A stretch of 64,000 nt of DNA, taken from positions 1 to 64,000 of the forward strand of contig LJZR01000018.1 in NCBI GenBank assembly GCA_001314865.1, given 5' to 3'. Below, piece after piece: positions 8,542 through 17,181 of the stretch. The stretch is from Phormidesmis priestleyi Ana. Its GTDB lineage: Bacteria; Cyanobacteriota; Cyanobacteriia; Phormidesmidales; Phormidesmidaceae. How positions within the stretch are numbered: position 1 is the stretch's first letter; every line of letters starts with the position of its first letter. The position numbers were made by a program, and so were the translations under genes. The notes under the pieces were generated by a model. The model searched no databases and had not been told where the DNA came from. It saw only the letters and a program-made list of their open reading frames with translations.

Positions 8542-10350
8542 TTGCAGCCGGTCGATTTTACAACATTAATGGCGGTGAGTTCTGACTTACGTAAATATTG
8601 GTTACCTGCCAGATGCGAGCAGGTTTACCAGCGAGATCCTTACACCTTGTTTATCGCTTTACGCACGTTAGAATCACGCGGTTGGCTAGCGATTTCTTGG
8701 CATCCTCAAGCTGCTCGTTTGCACATCGCTGAACCACCCCCCAAAAGAAACGATACCTTTACTTTTTCACAGCAGCTAAAACATCAACTAGGGGGATTAG
8801 CTCTTACCCAAATCAACTCGATTGCGCCTTGGGAAAGAGTCCTTGACTTACAGTTTGCGCGTCGGCCTGATGAGCCTGCCTTATGGCATCTTTATGTCGA
8901 AGTAATGGGCAAGTATAGCAATGTAATTTTAACCACTGCCGATCGGCAAATTGTGACGGCTGCGCATCAGGTGAGCGAACAGCAGTCGAGCCTGCGACCT
9001 ATTCAAACGGGGCGAATGTATGTGAGTCCGCCGTCGATTCGCGGCAAGCTGCCCGATTTGGCTGAGCCGTTTCAAGACTGGTGCGATCGCGTCTCTCTCA
9101 TTCCGGGCCCGCTTCAAAAAATGCTGGTAAAAACGCATAGCGGTGTTAGTTCTGCGATCGCTGGCCAGCTAATACTGGCTGCCAACCTTCCTGCCGATAT
9201 CCTCACGAGCGATCTGTCTTTGGCGGCATGGCAAACGCTTTTTCAGCAGTGGCAAAGCTGGCTAGAAAAGCTCGCCTCAACATCGTTCACCCCCGGCTGG
9301 CTAGATCGCCACTACGGTGGCTATACCGTCCTCGGTATTGGCATGGCTAAGCCTGCTGAGAACGTGCAAACCTTGCTAGACGACTACTACCGTCATCAGT
9401 TCAACCAAGAAGAATTTCGCCGTCTGTACAATCGCCTTGAACAGCGGCTAAAAACGCTCTTGGCCAAGCTGCGCCAGAAGGCCGACACCTTTACAACGCG
9501 GCTGCGTCAGTCTGATGAAGCCGAAAGCTACCGGCAAAAAGCCGACTTACTGATGGCTCACCTCCATCAGTGGAAGGTTGGCATGACTCAAATTGAGCTG
9601 ACAGACTTTGAAAGCGGCGAGCCCGTCGTCCTGCCGCTAAATCCTGAAAAAAACGCAGTACAAAACGCCCAGATGCTTTATAAACAGCATCAAAAGCTCA
9701 AGCGGGCCCGCGCGGCTGTCGCTCCCCTCCTCACAGCTGTGAATAACGAAATTAGCTACCTAGAGCAGGTAGAAGACAGTTTGCTTCAGGTGCCTGCCTA
9801 TCAAGTAGAGGCTGACTTGCGATCGCTCGAAGAAAGCCGCAGCGAACTCATCGCTCAAGGCTACCTGCGCGACACCACCGGCTACCAAGCAGGTTCTTCC
9901 ATTGCTAACCGCAATCAATTAGCCAGCGTTCAAAAAGCTTCAGGTCGCTCAAAAGAAACCGAAAGCAGCGAAACGAGCTTTCGCAAATATACGACGCCTC
10001 AAGGGTTCGATCTCCTGGTGGGTCGCAACAACAATCAAAATGAGCAGCTTACATTCAAGCAGGCCAGCGACTATGACCTCTGGTTTCATGCTCAAGAAAT
10101 TCCAGGTAGCCACGTCCTGCTCAGACTGAATGCTGGCGACGATCCGAGCGACGAAACCCTGAATCTGGCGGCTAGTATGGCCGCCTACTACAGCCGTGCT
10201 CGTCAGTCAGAACAGGTGCCCGTGGTATACACAGAGCCAAAACATGTTTACAAGCCCAACGGCGCATTGCCCGGCATGGTCATTTACAAGCGCGAGCGAG
10301 TCATCTGGGGCCAGCCTCAGCAGGCACAAGCCTTTATTGATCGGCTATGA
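8542..10350 (+). CDS. rqcH: RqcH/NFACT-family ribosome quality control protein
   Basis: The protein has the NFACT architecture: an N-terminal NFACT-N domain (MQPVDFTTLMAV onward), a long helical coiled-coil middle (about 290-470) and a C-terminal NFACT-R region with the motif DLWFHAQEIPGSHVLLR. RqcH binds obstructed 50S subunits and recruits tRNA-Ala for alanine tailing of stalled chains; older annotations call it a fibronectin-binding protein. The start is a TTG. TTG at 8542 gives the expected family N-terminus MQPVDF, whereas TTG at 8536 adds two residues. No ATG is available until deep in the domain. Confidence 0.9.
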   Translation: MQPVDFTTLMAVSSDLRKYWLPARCEQVYQRDPYTLFIALRTLESRGWLAISWHPQAARLHIAEPPPKRNDTFTFSQQLKHQLGGLALTQINSIAPWERVLDLQFARRPDEPALWHLYVEVMGKYSNVILTTADRQIVTAAHQVSEQQSSLRPIQTGRMYVSPPSIRGKLPDLAEPFQDWCDRVSLIPGPLQKMLVKTHSGVSSAIAGQLILAANLPADILTSDLSLAAWQTLFQQWQSWLEKLASTSFTPGWLDRHYGGYTVLGIGMAKPAENVQTLLDDYYRHQFNQEEFRRLYNRLEQRLKTLLAKLRQKADTFTTRLRQSDEAESYRQKADLLMAHLHQWKVGMTQIELTDFESGEPVVLPLNPEKNAVQNAQMLYKQHQKLKRARAAVAPLLTAVNNEISYLEQVEDSLLQVPAYQVEADLRSLEESRSELIAQGYLRDTTGYQAGSSIANRNQLASVQKASGRSKETESSETSFRKYTTPQGFDLLVGRNNNQNEQLTFKQASDYDLWFHAQEIPGSHVLLRLNAGDDPSDETLNLAASMAAYYSRARQSEQVPVVYTEPKHVYKPNGALPGMVIYKRERVIWGQPQQAQAFIDRL

Positions 10351-10662
10351 TGCGAACCCTAGCGAGGGCCTCTAGCCCGTCTTTAGAATCCTCTAACTAG
10401 AAGCTCTCTATCCAGAAACCTCTACAGAAGCCTTTACAATAGACGTCTTGCTGGATGTTGGTTGCCCATAATCACGACGATTAATCAGGGTTCGATTAGT
10501 TAGAGTTCGATTCGTCAGGGTTTGATTCGTCAGGGTTCGATTAGTCAGGGCAAACAGCAGCGATAAACTAACAGAACCTACTGTAAAAAGCTTTGTCAAA
10601 AACTTTAGTGATTAGCGCATAAAAGGCGACTGAATCTAAAGACTTAAAAACGAGGATTCTCA
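10351..10662. repeat. Intergenic region with a 15-bp tandem repeat
   Basis: Between rqcH and dusA, about five imperfect copies of cagggttcgattagt occupy roughly 10486-10556. A frame on the minus strand through the repeat encodes a repetitive T-N-R-T-L peptide and is probably not a gene. Confidence 0.7.
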
Positions 10663-11670
10663 ATGCTGCCGCTTAGTATTGCTCCCATGATGGATCGTAC
10701 CGATCGTCACTACCGCTACTTTATGCGGCAGATTACAAAGCGCACGCTGTTGTACACCGAAATGGTGACCAGCATGGCCATTTGCTACGGAGATTTAGAA
10801 AAGCTGTTAGGTTTTAGCCCCGAAGAAAATCCGCTGGTGCTACAAGTGGGTGGGGACGATCCTAAAATGCTAGCCCACTGTGCCCGAAAAGCCGCCGAGT
10901 TTGGCTACAGCGAAGTGAATTTGAATGTGGGCTGTCCGAGCGATCGCGTTCAGAGCGGCAACTTTGGTGCATGCCTCATGGCCGATCCCGCACGAGTTGC
11001 TAACTGTGTCGCCGAAATGATGGCAGCTTCTCCTTTGCCAGTGAGTGTAAAACATCGAATTGGCATCGATGAACTCGACCGCTACGAAGACATGGCCAAT
11101 TTTGTCGCCATCGTATCCGCCACTGGCTGTGAGCGGTTCAGCGTTCATGCCCGCAAAGCCTGGTTGCAAGGGCTTAGTCCCAAAGACAACCGAACCGTGC
11201 CACCACTGCGCTACAGCGATGTTCATCGTCTCAAGCAAGACTTTCCCCACTTGCAAATAGAAATTAACGGCGGATTTAAAACGCTTAATCAGGTCAAAGC
11301 CCAACTCGGTTTAGTAGATGCCGTCATGATTGGCCGAGCCGCCTACGACAATCCATTTATGTTTGCGATCGCCGATCGTGATATTTTTGGTGACCCAGCA
11401 GCGCTCACCACTCGTGAGCAGGTGGTGCAGGCCATGCTACCTTACATCACTCTTCAAACTCAAAAAGGCGTTAGGTTACACAGCATTACTCGTCACATGA
11501 TGCACTTATTTCATGGCCAACCAGGGAGTCGCATTTGGAAGCGCTATCTCACTGAGAACGCCTGTAAACCAACGGCAGCGGCTCCCGTTGTTGCAGAAGC
11601 GTTGGCATTAGTAACCGAAGCAACCGAAATCGCAAGGCAGCACGCTAGTGTGCTCCCTGTCCTCGTTTAG
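10663..11670 (+). CDS. dusA: tRNA-dihydrouridine synthase A
   Basis: This FMN-dependent enzyme reduces uridine 20/20a in the tRNA D loop. The 335-residue protein starts LPLSIAPMMDRTDRHYRYF and contains NLNVGCPSDRVQSGNFGACLM with the catalytic cysteine, the FMN phosphate-binding GGFKT and the GRAAYDNP segment, all diagnostic of the DusA subgroup. The ATG at 10663 is preceded by gaggattctca, a good ribosome-binding site. The 3' end faces a convergent CPBP protease gene eight bases away. Confidence 0.95.
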   Translation: MLPLSIAPMMDRTDRHYRYFMRQITKRTLLYTEMVTSMAICYGDLEKLLGFSPEENPLVLQVGGDDPKMLAHCARKAAEFGYSEVNLNVGCPSDRVQSGNFGACLMADPARVANCVAEMMAASPLPVSVKHRIGIDELDRYEDMANFVAIVSATGCERFSVHARKAWLQGLSPKDNRTVPPLRYSDVHRLKQDFPHLQIEINGGFKTLNQVKAQLGLVDAVMIGRAAYDNPFMFAIADRDIFGDPAALTTREQVVQAMLPYITLQTQKGVRLHSITRHMMHLFHGQPGSRIWKRYLTENACKPTAAAPVVAEALALVTEATEIARQHASVLPVLV

Positions 11671-11678
11671 CCTCCCAA

Positions 11679-12344
11679 TCACCTGTCAATTGGCCGGTTC
11701 TGATACTGCCAAAATAAGCTAGAGACCAGGTTCGTGGTGATATGAGCCACAACAGGTACAAGTAGGTTGTGAGTAGCCAACGCGCTAAACCCTAATACCA
11801 AGCCAATGCAGGTTGCCCAAATCGCATAGGGCCACTGCCGCCAACTCGACATATGCAACACCCCAAAGCATAAACTAGAGACCAGAAGGCCAGTTGCATT
11901 CAGCCCTATAGCCGGAAGCATAACGCCGCGAAACAGCAGTTCTTCACTCATTCCAGGCAGTAAACCAACCCAAATAGAATCTGAGAGTGTGAGTGGTGCT
12001 AAAACAAAGTTCAGGTAAAAGTCAGCGCTTTTTTGATAGGCCGGCCATAGCCGATAAATAGCTGCGCTAACAGCAGAAATTGCCAACCCTACGATCAGTC
12101 CAATACCGGCATCATGCCAAACGATTGCAGCAGAAAGTTGTAGCGGTTCGAAAAACAACCATAGCCGTGCAACGAGTAGCAAAATAAGTGCCGTAACTGC
12201 CATTGCAACGAGTAACTGTGACCTGTCGAGCTGCTCTGTCTCAGTAATTTCTGGTTCAACCCGTTTCCGTTTAGGCTGCGCTGCTTTTTTGTTTTGATTC
12301 TGTACCCGCTTAAAAAATTTGCTCACACTGACTCTTTGCTCCAA
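11679..12344 (-). CDS. CPBP-family intramembrane metalloprotease
   Basis: This 221-residue protein has a basic, lysine-rich cytosolic N-terminus of about 40 residues and then several hydrophobic segments. The family motif 1 EELLFRG and motif 2 FGVLHM provide the catalytic glutamates and metal-binding histidine, and a third helix carries HITTN. CPBP/Abi proteins are membrane proteases related to CAAX prenyl endopeptidases; the bacterial substrates are mostly unknown. It is convergent with dusA. The ATG at 12344 gives a full family-length product. Confidence 0.88.
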   Translation of the reverse strand: MEQRVSVSKFFKRVQNQNKKAAQPKRKRVEPEITETEQLDRSQLLVAMAVTALILLLVARLWLFFEPLQLSAAIVWHDAGIGLIVGLAISAVSAAIYRLWPAYQKSADFYLNFVLAPLTLSDSIWVGLLPGMSEELLFRGVMLPAIGLNATGLLVSSLCFGVLHMSSWRQWPYAIWATCIGLVLGFSALATHNLLVPVVAHITTNLVSSLFWQYQNRPIDR

Positions 12345-13413
12345 TCCGCTTTAGGTACAGGATCTTAGGTGCGATCTGCCGATGCTCCCTATTCTATTAG
12401 ATCTTTCCGCGAATACAGCGACAAAGCTAACGATCGTACATATGTATTAGACGCGAATATAAGATCCTACTGAATGTATGTATCTATAAAATAATTATGG
12501 TGTTATGGTTGTTATTATCCCTTGTCAGCTATATATTGTTCCATTCCAGATGTAATTTTAAATCATGTCTTTTCCCTACGCTCCTTTCTAAACAAGCTGT
12601 CTGGCTCTTTTAATGCTTGTTCTGTCTGGTCTTTTATGAGCTTTGCTAGAAACATCGGTACTATGGAAGCTAACTTATGTTTAGCCGTAAGTAAGAAACT
12701 CATTTTCGTAACTACTTTACATAAAGTAATTAACGGATGTACGTAAGTCGCGACATAAATGGGGTGTTTGTCCTATTGCCTCGCAGCTGCCTAACTCCTC
12801 TGTAACAAGGGTTGACCGTACAGGTAAAAGGCAACACACTTTATGTCTAAAATGTCCATTGCTTTTAGGCTCCCTTAATTAAATCAATAAAACAAAAAAT
12901 ATCTGTATAATTATTGGCTTAAACGCTTCTGACCCAATTTGTTGAGGCTTATAACGATGCTTTCTTGATGGTTTTATCTGTTTTTTGCTTCGTTTCACTC
13001 ATTATAAAATTCTCTGAAGAGTTGTCCGTAACTGTTCACCAAAAACGAGTATAAAAAAGTGAGTCCGCGTCGTTTGGAATCACTTTCCTGATATCCATTT
13101 ATTGAGCAAAATTGATTCTAAGAAAGTTAGGAAAAAGCCGCTCATATCAACTTCTTAAGGTGTTATCTCAAAAGAGATTAAGGGAATTCAATAGTTACTC
13201 GGATAGTCTGATTAAGAGCGGTATTTCATCCGCTATATGAATCTTCAGCTGCTGAATTCAAGGGTCTGCCGAATTCTTTCGATTTACATAGCCTGCGGAA
13301 CTCAAATTTAAGATATGGACAGTTCAACGAATAGAGCGCTACCTGATAGTGATGTTGGAATCTATGAGTGTGAAGTGCGCCTCAAGTTTCGTATTATTGA
13401 GGAGCAATTAACC
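12345..13413. other. Gene-poor AT-rich kilobase
   Basis: About 1.07 kb lacks a convincing gene. The open frames here (for example one at 12522-12746) are Cys/Ser/Phe-rich and look non-coding. The DNA is visibly richer in A and T than the flanks. It could be a long 5' leader of the small gene at 13414, a decayed gene, or an unrecognised non-coding RNA. Confidence 0.5.
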
Positions 13414-13593
13414 ATGACAAACAAGGAGTCACTCGTAGAAACATTAGTAGATGCGTTTGCTTATGGTAGTGATGAGTATCTAGAGGCGTTAGACAGCGCT
13501 GTAGATATTCAGCAACTGCAAGATGTTGGCCAAGCCTCTCCGCAAATGCGGCGACAGCTTATTCGCCTGCGTAACTCTAGTCGGCTTGCTTAG
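13414..13593 (+). CDS. Small conserved-looking protein of unknown function (59 aa)
   Basis: The 59-residue product starts MTNKESLVETLVDAFAYGSDEY and is acidic and helical, ending in a basic MRRQLIRLRNSSRLA. I do not recognise the family. The frame can be extended upstream to 13315, but the ATG at 13414 has a strong Shine-Dalgarno sequence, GAGGAG at 13399-13404 with nine bases of spacing, and is chosen. It lies between the long AT-rich region and tRNA-Glu, outside the integrative element. Confidence 0.6.
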   Translation: MTNKESLVETLVDAFAYGSDEYLEALDSAVDIQQLQDVGQASPQMRRQLIRLRNSSRLA

Positions 13594-13751
13594 TCGGGTG
13601 GGGTATGGAGTCGGAGTAAGCTAGCTGATGTAAAGCTTACTTCGCCTACTCTCTTTAGCTGTCTTTGCTTCAATTTAATTTTAGGGTTTGACATAAGGCA
13701 CAAATGGCAGATATCCTAGTAAAGGTTGTGAAGCAACTACAAAACACACAG

Positions 13752-13824
13752 GCCCCCATCGTCTAGAGGCCTAGGACACCTCCCTTTCACGGAGGCGACA
13801 GGGATTCGAATTCCCTTGGGGGTA
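13752..13824 (+). tRNA. tRNA-Glu (UUC)
   Basis: The 73-nt cloverleaf has acceptor arms GCCCCCA and TGGGGGT with discriminator A, an anticodon stem CCTCC/GGAGG with loop CTTTCAC (anticodon TTC), and T arm GGGATTCGAATTCCC. CCA is not encoded. In cyanobacteria this tRNA also supplies glutamate for tetrapyrrole synthesis. Its 3' part is the integration site of the following element, which restores the complete sequence. Confidence 0.97.
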
Positions 13825-13826
13825 TT
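13803..13826 (+). repeat. attL core (24-bp direct repeat, tRNA side)
   Basis: The repeat starts in the T loop side of tRNA-Glu (gattcgaattccc), runs through the 3' acceptor strand and two bases beyond the discriminator. It is identical to 27641-27664. Confidence 0.95.
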
Positions 13827-13840
13827 GAACAGAAAACGTT

Positions 13841-13876
13841 GCCACACTTGCCATTAGGCGGGTGTGGCTTTGTTTT
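13841..13876 (+). terminator. Element-borne terminator for the tRNA-Glu transcript
   Basis: Arms gccacac (13841-13847) and gtgtggc (13862-13868) form a stem followed by tttgtttt. It lies 15 bp inside the element and would replace the original tRNA terminator, which integration displaced to 27674-27704. Confidence 0.75.
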
Positions 13877-13890
13877 GGCAGGCTAGCTGT

Positions 13891-13940
13891 AGAATTTAAT
13901 TGTCCTTAATTATCCCTAATTAACCGTAATTACCTTGTAA
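13891..13940. repeat. 10-bp phased TAAT repeats upstream of int
   Basis: Units starting at 13901, 13911 and 13921 end in ccttaat, ccctaat and ccgtaat; a weaker unit precedes and another follows, all in exact 10-bp register. One helical turn of spacing suggests protein binding on one DNA face, for example integrase arm sites or an operator. Confidence 0.6.
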
Positions 13941-13945
13941 AAAGT

Positions 13946-13963
13946 AGGCCATATTTTAGGCCA
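13946..13963. promoter_or_regulatory. AGGCCA-N6-AGGCCA direct repeat, left end
   Basis: Two AGGCCA hexamers at 13946-13951 and 13958-13963 are separated by tatttt. The pair ends eight bases before the integrase start. The same arrangement occurs at the right end of the element (27566-27583). Confidence 0.6.
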
Positions 13964-13970
13964 ATGAGTT

Positions 13971-15059
13971 TTGGATATTTCAGAGAAGATTGAACAGATA
14001 AACGCGCAGCTACGCGACCGGAAAACGGGCGTTACCATCGGTCAGCGTGGCGGAAAATTGTATTTGCGGGCGACGCTGCCACCGAAACCGGGCAGCAAGA
14101 AAATAAAAGCGAGTCAACAGCGGATCAGCTTAAAGCTACCGGCAAACCCGGCAGGCTTGCGGAAAGCTGAAAAAGAAGCGCGGCTAATGGGTGAGCTGCT
14201 AGCCAGTGGCGAATTTAATTGGGCCCGGTATGTTATCCCGGCTGAAAAGAAGATCGGCAGCTGCGGGCTATGGCTTGAAAAATTTGAACATTGGTATATC
14301 AACGGTAAGGGCGGTAGCAAAACCACTTGGGACGGTGACTACAAAAAAGCATTGAAAGGGCTACCGGCTGACGCTGAGCTATCGGCGGATATTTTGCAGG
14401 CGTTGATTTTACAGACAAAGCCCAATAAGCGCAGCAGGCAGCGGGTATGTATGGCGGCAGCTGCGCTGGCAAAATTTGCAGGCTTAGAATTTGACGCTTC
14501 GCAGCTGCGCGGGAATTACAGCCCTAGCAAGGTTTCACCGCGTAATTTGCCTACCGATGAAATGATCGCCCGGTATCGCGACACATTAACCAATCAATCA
14601 TGGCGCTGGGTTTATGGGGTGATGGCCTGCTATGGCCTGCGCAATCATGAGGTTTTTAGATTAGAGCTTGATGATTTCCCGATTGTGCGAGTCGGCAGCA
14701 ATACTAAAACGGGTGAGCGTGAGGTGTGGCCCTGTTATCCCGAATGGGCGGTAATGTGGCGACTAGATGATCGGCAGCTGCCACCGATTGACCTAACCCA
14801 AACTAATGAAGCGATAGGGCGGGCGGTATCGGCCTATTTATCGCCTAAGTTACCGTTTAAGCCTTACGATTTGCGCCATTGTTGGGCAGTTCGTACACTC
14901 GAATTTGGCTTACCCGATGCGCTATCAGCGCAGCAAATGGGGCACTCGTTAGACGTTCATAATCGGACGTATCAACGATGGATCACTAAGGCCCATCATC
15001 AGCGAGTTTATGATCTGTTGCTCAATCGGCCAGATCGACCGCGACCGCCGCCGCTATGA
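13971..15059 (+). CDS. int: Tyrosine-recombinase integrase
   Basis: The 362-residue protein catalyses site-specific recombination between the tRNA-Glu site and the element. The catalytic domain occupies about residues 190-345: Arg224 in YGLRNHEV, Lys246 in the beta-hairpin SNTKTGE, Tyr299-x-x-Arg302 in YDLRHCW, His325 in QQMGHS and the nucleophile Tyr334 in NRTYQRW. The N-terminal part should contain the arm-binding and core-binding domains. The start is probably TTG at 13971, since the nearby ATG frame is closed at once. The gene sits 145 bp inside the left end, and its stop overlaps the convergent excisionase-like gene by 6 bp. Confidence 0.93.
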   Translation: MDISEKIEQINAQLRDRKTGVTIGQRGGKLYLRATLPPKPGSKKIKASQQRISLKLPANPAGLRKAEKEARLMGELLASGEFNWARYVIPAEKKIGSCGLWLEKFEHWYINGKGGSKTTWDGDYKKALKGLPADAELSADILQALILQTKPNKRSRQRVCMAAAALAKFAGLEFDASQLRGNYSPSKVSPRNLPTDEMIARYRDTLTNQSWRWVYGVMACYGLRNHEVFRLELDDFPIVRVGSNTKTGEREVWPCYPEWAVMWRLDDRQLPPIDLTQTNEAIGRAVSAYLSPKLPFKPYDLRHCWAVRTLEFGLPDALSAQQMGHSLDVHNRTYQRWITKAHHQRVYDLLLNRPDRPRPPPL

Positions 15060-15341
15060 AATTTCATAAGGTTCTACGCCTGGGACTAACGGCAGCTGTG
15101 AACCGCGACCGGCAGCGGCCCGCAATTGCCCTTTTTCGATTGCGGCAGCTTCCCTAGTTGCTTGGTTCAATAGGTTCACACAGGCTTCTATCTGCCAAAC
15201 ATAAGACGGGCGGTAAGCAGTGGGATTTTTTAGCCGGTAATGTCTGCCAGCTTCAAAAAGTTTGAGCCGATTTTCTCTAAGGAATTTTGGCGTTACGCCT
15301 AATTCAGCGGCAGCCGGTGTCGTCGATAGCCATTTAGCCAT
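15054..15341 (-). CDS. Excisionase-like helix-turn-helix protein
   Basis: The 95-residue protein opens with MAKWLSTTPAAAELGVTPKFLRENR, a MerR/excisionase-type winged HTH beginning, followed by a wing-like GRHYRLKNP and a helical tail. Its size and its position convergent with the integrase fit a recombination directionality factor, but it could also be a transcriptional regulator. It is the last gene of a three-gene minus-strand operon; its ATG overlaps the previous stop (TAATG), indicating translational coupling. Confidence 0.7.
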   Translation of the reverse strand: MAKWLSTTPAAAELGVTPKFLRENRLKLFEAGRHYRLKNPTAYRPSYVWQIEACVNLLNQATREAAAIEKGQLRAAAGRGSQLPLVPGVEPYEIS

Positions 15342-15649
15342 TAATCAACCTCCTGAGCCACTGGCAGCGATGCCACCGCTTCGCCTTTTTCCTGAGCGGT
15401 GAGGTATCGGCCTAATGAATCGCGCATAGCTAAAACCGCGCCGATGGGTAGATCGTGAAAGCTGGTGAACCCATACCGGGCAAACCACGCTGTAACGGCA
15501 GGATGTGTGAGCTTGCGGCGACTGCGCTCATAGTCCCACCATTTACCAGACTCGTAAAAGTCGAGTTGAAAACAAAAAATATCAATCTCAGCCAGGGCAA
15601 CCGACAGATCGACACTTAAGGGCAGCTCAAAAACTTCCTTGGTACTCAT
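15341..15649 (-). CDS. Unknown 102-residue protein of the primase operon
   Basis: I do not recognise this family. The product is acidic at its N-terminus, has aromatic-rich segments (FCFQLDFYESGKWWDYERSRR, given here only as a region around residues 26-46), and no membrane segment or signal peptide. The start ATG directly abuts the primase stop codon (TAAATG), and its own stop overlaps the next start by one base. Co-translation with the primase suggests a role in element replication or maintenance; this is inference. Confidence 0.7.
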   Translation of the reverse strand: MSTKEVFELPLSVDLSVALAEIDIFCFQLDFYESGKWWDYERSRRKLTHPAVTAWFARYGFTSFHDLPIGAVLAMRDSLGRYLTAQEKGEAVASLPVAQEVD

Positions 15650-17083
15650 TTAGGACTTTTCCCCCTGTGGAAAACCCCTTTCTCCCCCCAGACCCCCCTC
15701 TGAACCCCCAGAGGCAAGAGTAAAAGTTTTTTTAAGAGGAATTTCAACGGGTTCACCTTTCATATTTTTTTGGGTGGTGTGTAATAGTCCGTCCTGTAAG
15801 GTTTTGGGCGGATCAGCGCTGTGATCCGATTTGGGGGGTGGATCGGCTGTATCGCTTGCGGGGTGGACTATTACACACCACTGCGACGGGTGCCATAGGT
15901 TCAAATACTTGTAGAGCGTTTGAGCGCTCGTTCTAGCCAGCTCGCATATTTTCTTGGCTCGCTGGTGAACGATTTCGGGCAGCTCGCCGGTAGATGCCAG
16001 GGTGAGCACTGCGCGTTTTATGCGGGCGATCGCATCTTCAGATCGTTCGTCATTAATGCTGTAGGTCTCGCTGGTTCGCGTCGGTGTTGATGCCAGCGGC
16101 CAATAATACTTCTCGGCAGCTCTAGCCCAAGCGCGCGCGCGGCTGTCGATTTCGTGGCGATGATCGCAGTGCTCTAAATAGCCCGGTCGGGTAACGGCGG
16201 TACGCTCTACGAATTCAGCCAGCTCATAGCCTGCTAGTCCTTCAAAAACGCGACCATAGCAGGCGATCTGTTTTAGCAGGTAATTAGTCTGACCTCGGCC
16301 CGTCCATCCTTCTCTGATATCTAGTTCTAGATCTGCCTTCCAAGTATCGGTAGGCCCGTGCTTAATTTTTCGGCGCTTGCGATGCTGATCGCGACCGTAG
16401 CGCATTGCTTCGGTGAGCATCTCCATATCTTGCAGGCGTTGGGCATAGTCCCACCGCCAAAAGAAGCTTTGAAGGTTAGCGCCGTCAGGTTGAAAATCCT
16501 GGTTCAAAAGTACTGATCCGCTTCCCGGTTGAAGCGGCAGCCGGTGCGCGTTGTATTGGGTGAACTCATTGAGCCATGATCGGCCAAAGCTTTTACAGTT
16601 TGGGAATGCCTCAACTTGGCCAGGTGCCAAGTGAATTTCTTGACTCTCTAGGGCGTATTTGATGGCAGCTGCCAGGTCAAACGTTTTGACCGGTTCGGGC
16701 AGCGGTAAATATATATGGATGCCACCGCTAAAGCTGGATCGGACGAGTACAACTCGCACAATACCGATGGTTTCTAGGGCCTCACAGATCGCCTTAATGC
16801 CAGTGGCTGAATGAAACTGACTAAGCCGGTCAACATCGATGAGACCATAGGCGGTCATATCGTCGAATCGCACGCCTACCAGCTGCGCCGGATCTTCCCA
16901 CATCGCCCATAGGGTTCTTTGTCGTAGCGGGAATTTTCCCGGCCCTTTTTCGGTGTGGCCTATCGTCTGCCAATTGGGATTGCTGGCGTCTTCTGTCGAG
17001 CCTTGGATCGCTAGCCACCTATAAGGGAATAGCTCGCATAATTTTTGGCCTAGTGGATCGGATGGCGTTAGGTCGGTTATCAT
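15650..17083 (-). CDS. Archaeo-eukaryotic-type (AEP) primase / replication protein
   Basis: The 477-residue protein shows features of the AEP primase superfamily: a metal-binding D-x-D at residues 83-85 (YGLIDVDRL), a strand-turn motif SSFSGGIHIYLPL (117-128) like the sGGxHx motif, and a downstream His180-Arg181 segment (HRLPLQPGSGS). This domain should prime or initiate element DNA replication. The region about 330-400 may be a helical DNA-binding part, and the last ~80 residues are proline- and glycine-rich and look disordered. No helicase Walker motifs are seen, so host helicase would be needed. A double palindrome lies just upstream of its ATG. Confidence 0.75.
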   Translation of the reverse strand: MITDLTPSDPLGQKLCELFPYRWLAIQGSTEDASNPNWQTIGHTEKGPGKFPLRQRTLWAMWEDPAQLVGVRFDDMTAYGLIDVDRLSQFHSATGIKAICEALETIGIVRVVLVRSSFSGGIHIYLPLPEPVKTFDLAAAIKYALESQEIHLAPGQVEAFPNCKSFGRSWLNEFTQYNAHRLPLQPGSGSVLLNQDFQPDGANLQSFFWRWDYAQRLQDMEMLTEAMRYGRDQHRKRRKIKHGPTDTWKADLELDIREGWTGRGQTNYLLKQIACYGRVFEGLAGYELAEFVERTAVTRPGYLEHCDHRHEIDSRARAWARAAEKYYWPLASTPTRTSETYSINDERSEDAIARIKRAVLTLASTGELPEIVHQRAKKICELARTSAQTLYKYLNLWHPSQWCVIVHPASDTADPPPKSDHSADPPKTLQDGLLHTTQKNMKGEPVEIPLKKTFTLASGGSEGGLGGERGFPQGEKS

Positions 17084-17106
17084 GAGGTTACATTTTTTAC
17101 ATTTGG

Positions 17107-17135
17107 GCCGTTAACGGGCATAAACCGTTAACGGC
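17107..17135. repeat. Double palindrome upstream of the primase gene
   Basis: Arms gccgttaacgg (17107-17117) and ccgttaacggc (17125-17135) form an 11-bp stem with a 7-base loop, and each arm itself contains the 10-bp palindrome ccgttaacgg. A T-run follows on the plus strand. It could be an operator, a replication origin element, or a terminator for plus-strand transcription. Confidence 0.65.
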
Positions 17136-17181
17136 TTTTTATTTGGGCGTTATTTGCCTAAAGTCCTGAGCGGTCACCTAC

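Noticed and set aside
10408..10599. Minus-strand frame encoding T-N-R-T-L repeats
   Set aside because: The repetitive peptide is the by-product of an intergenic 15-bp repeat; the rest of the frame lacks protein character.
12522..12746. Open frame of 74 codons in the AT-rich region
   Set aside because: It is rich in Cys, Ser and Phe, has no ribosome-binding site and no recognisable feature.
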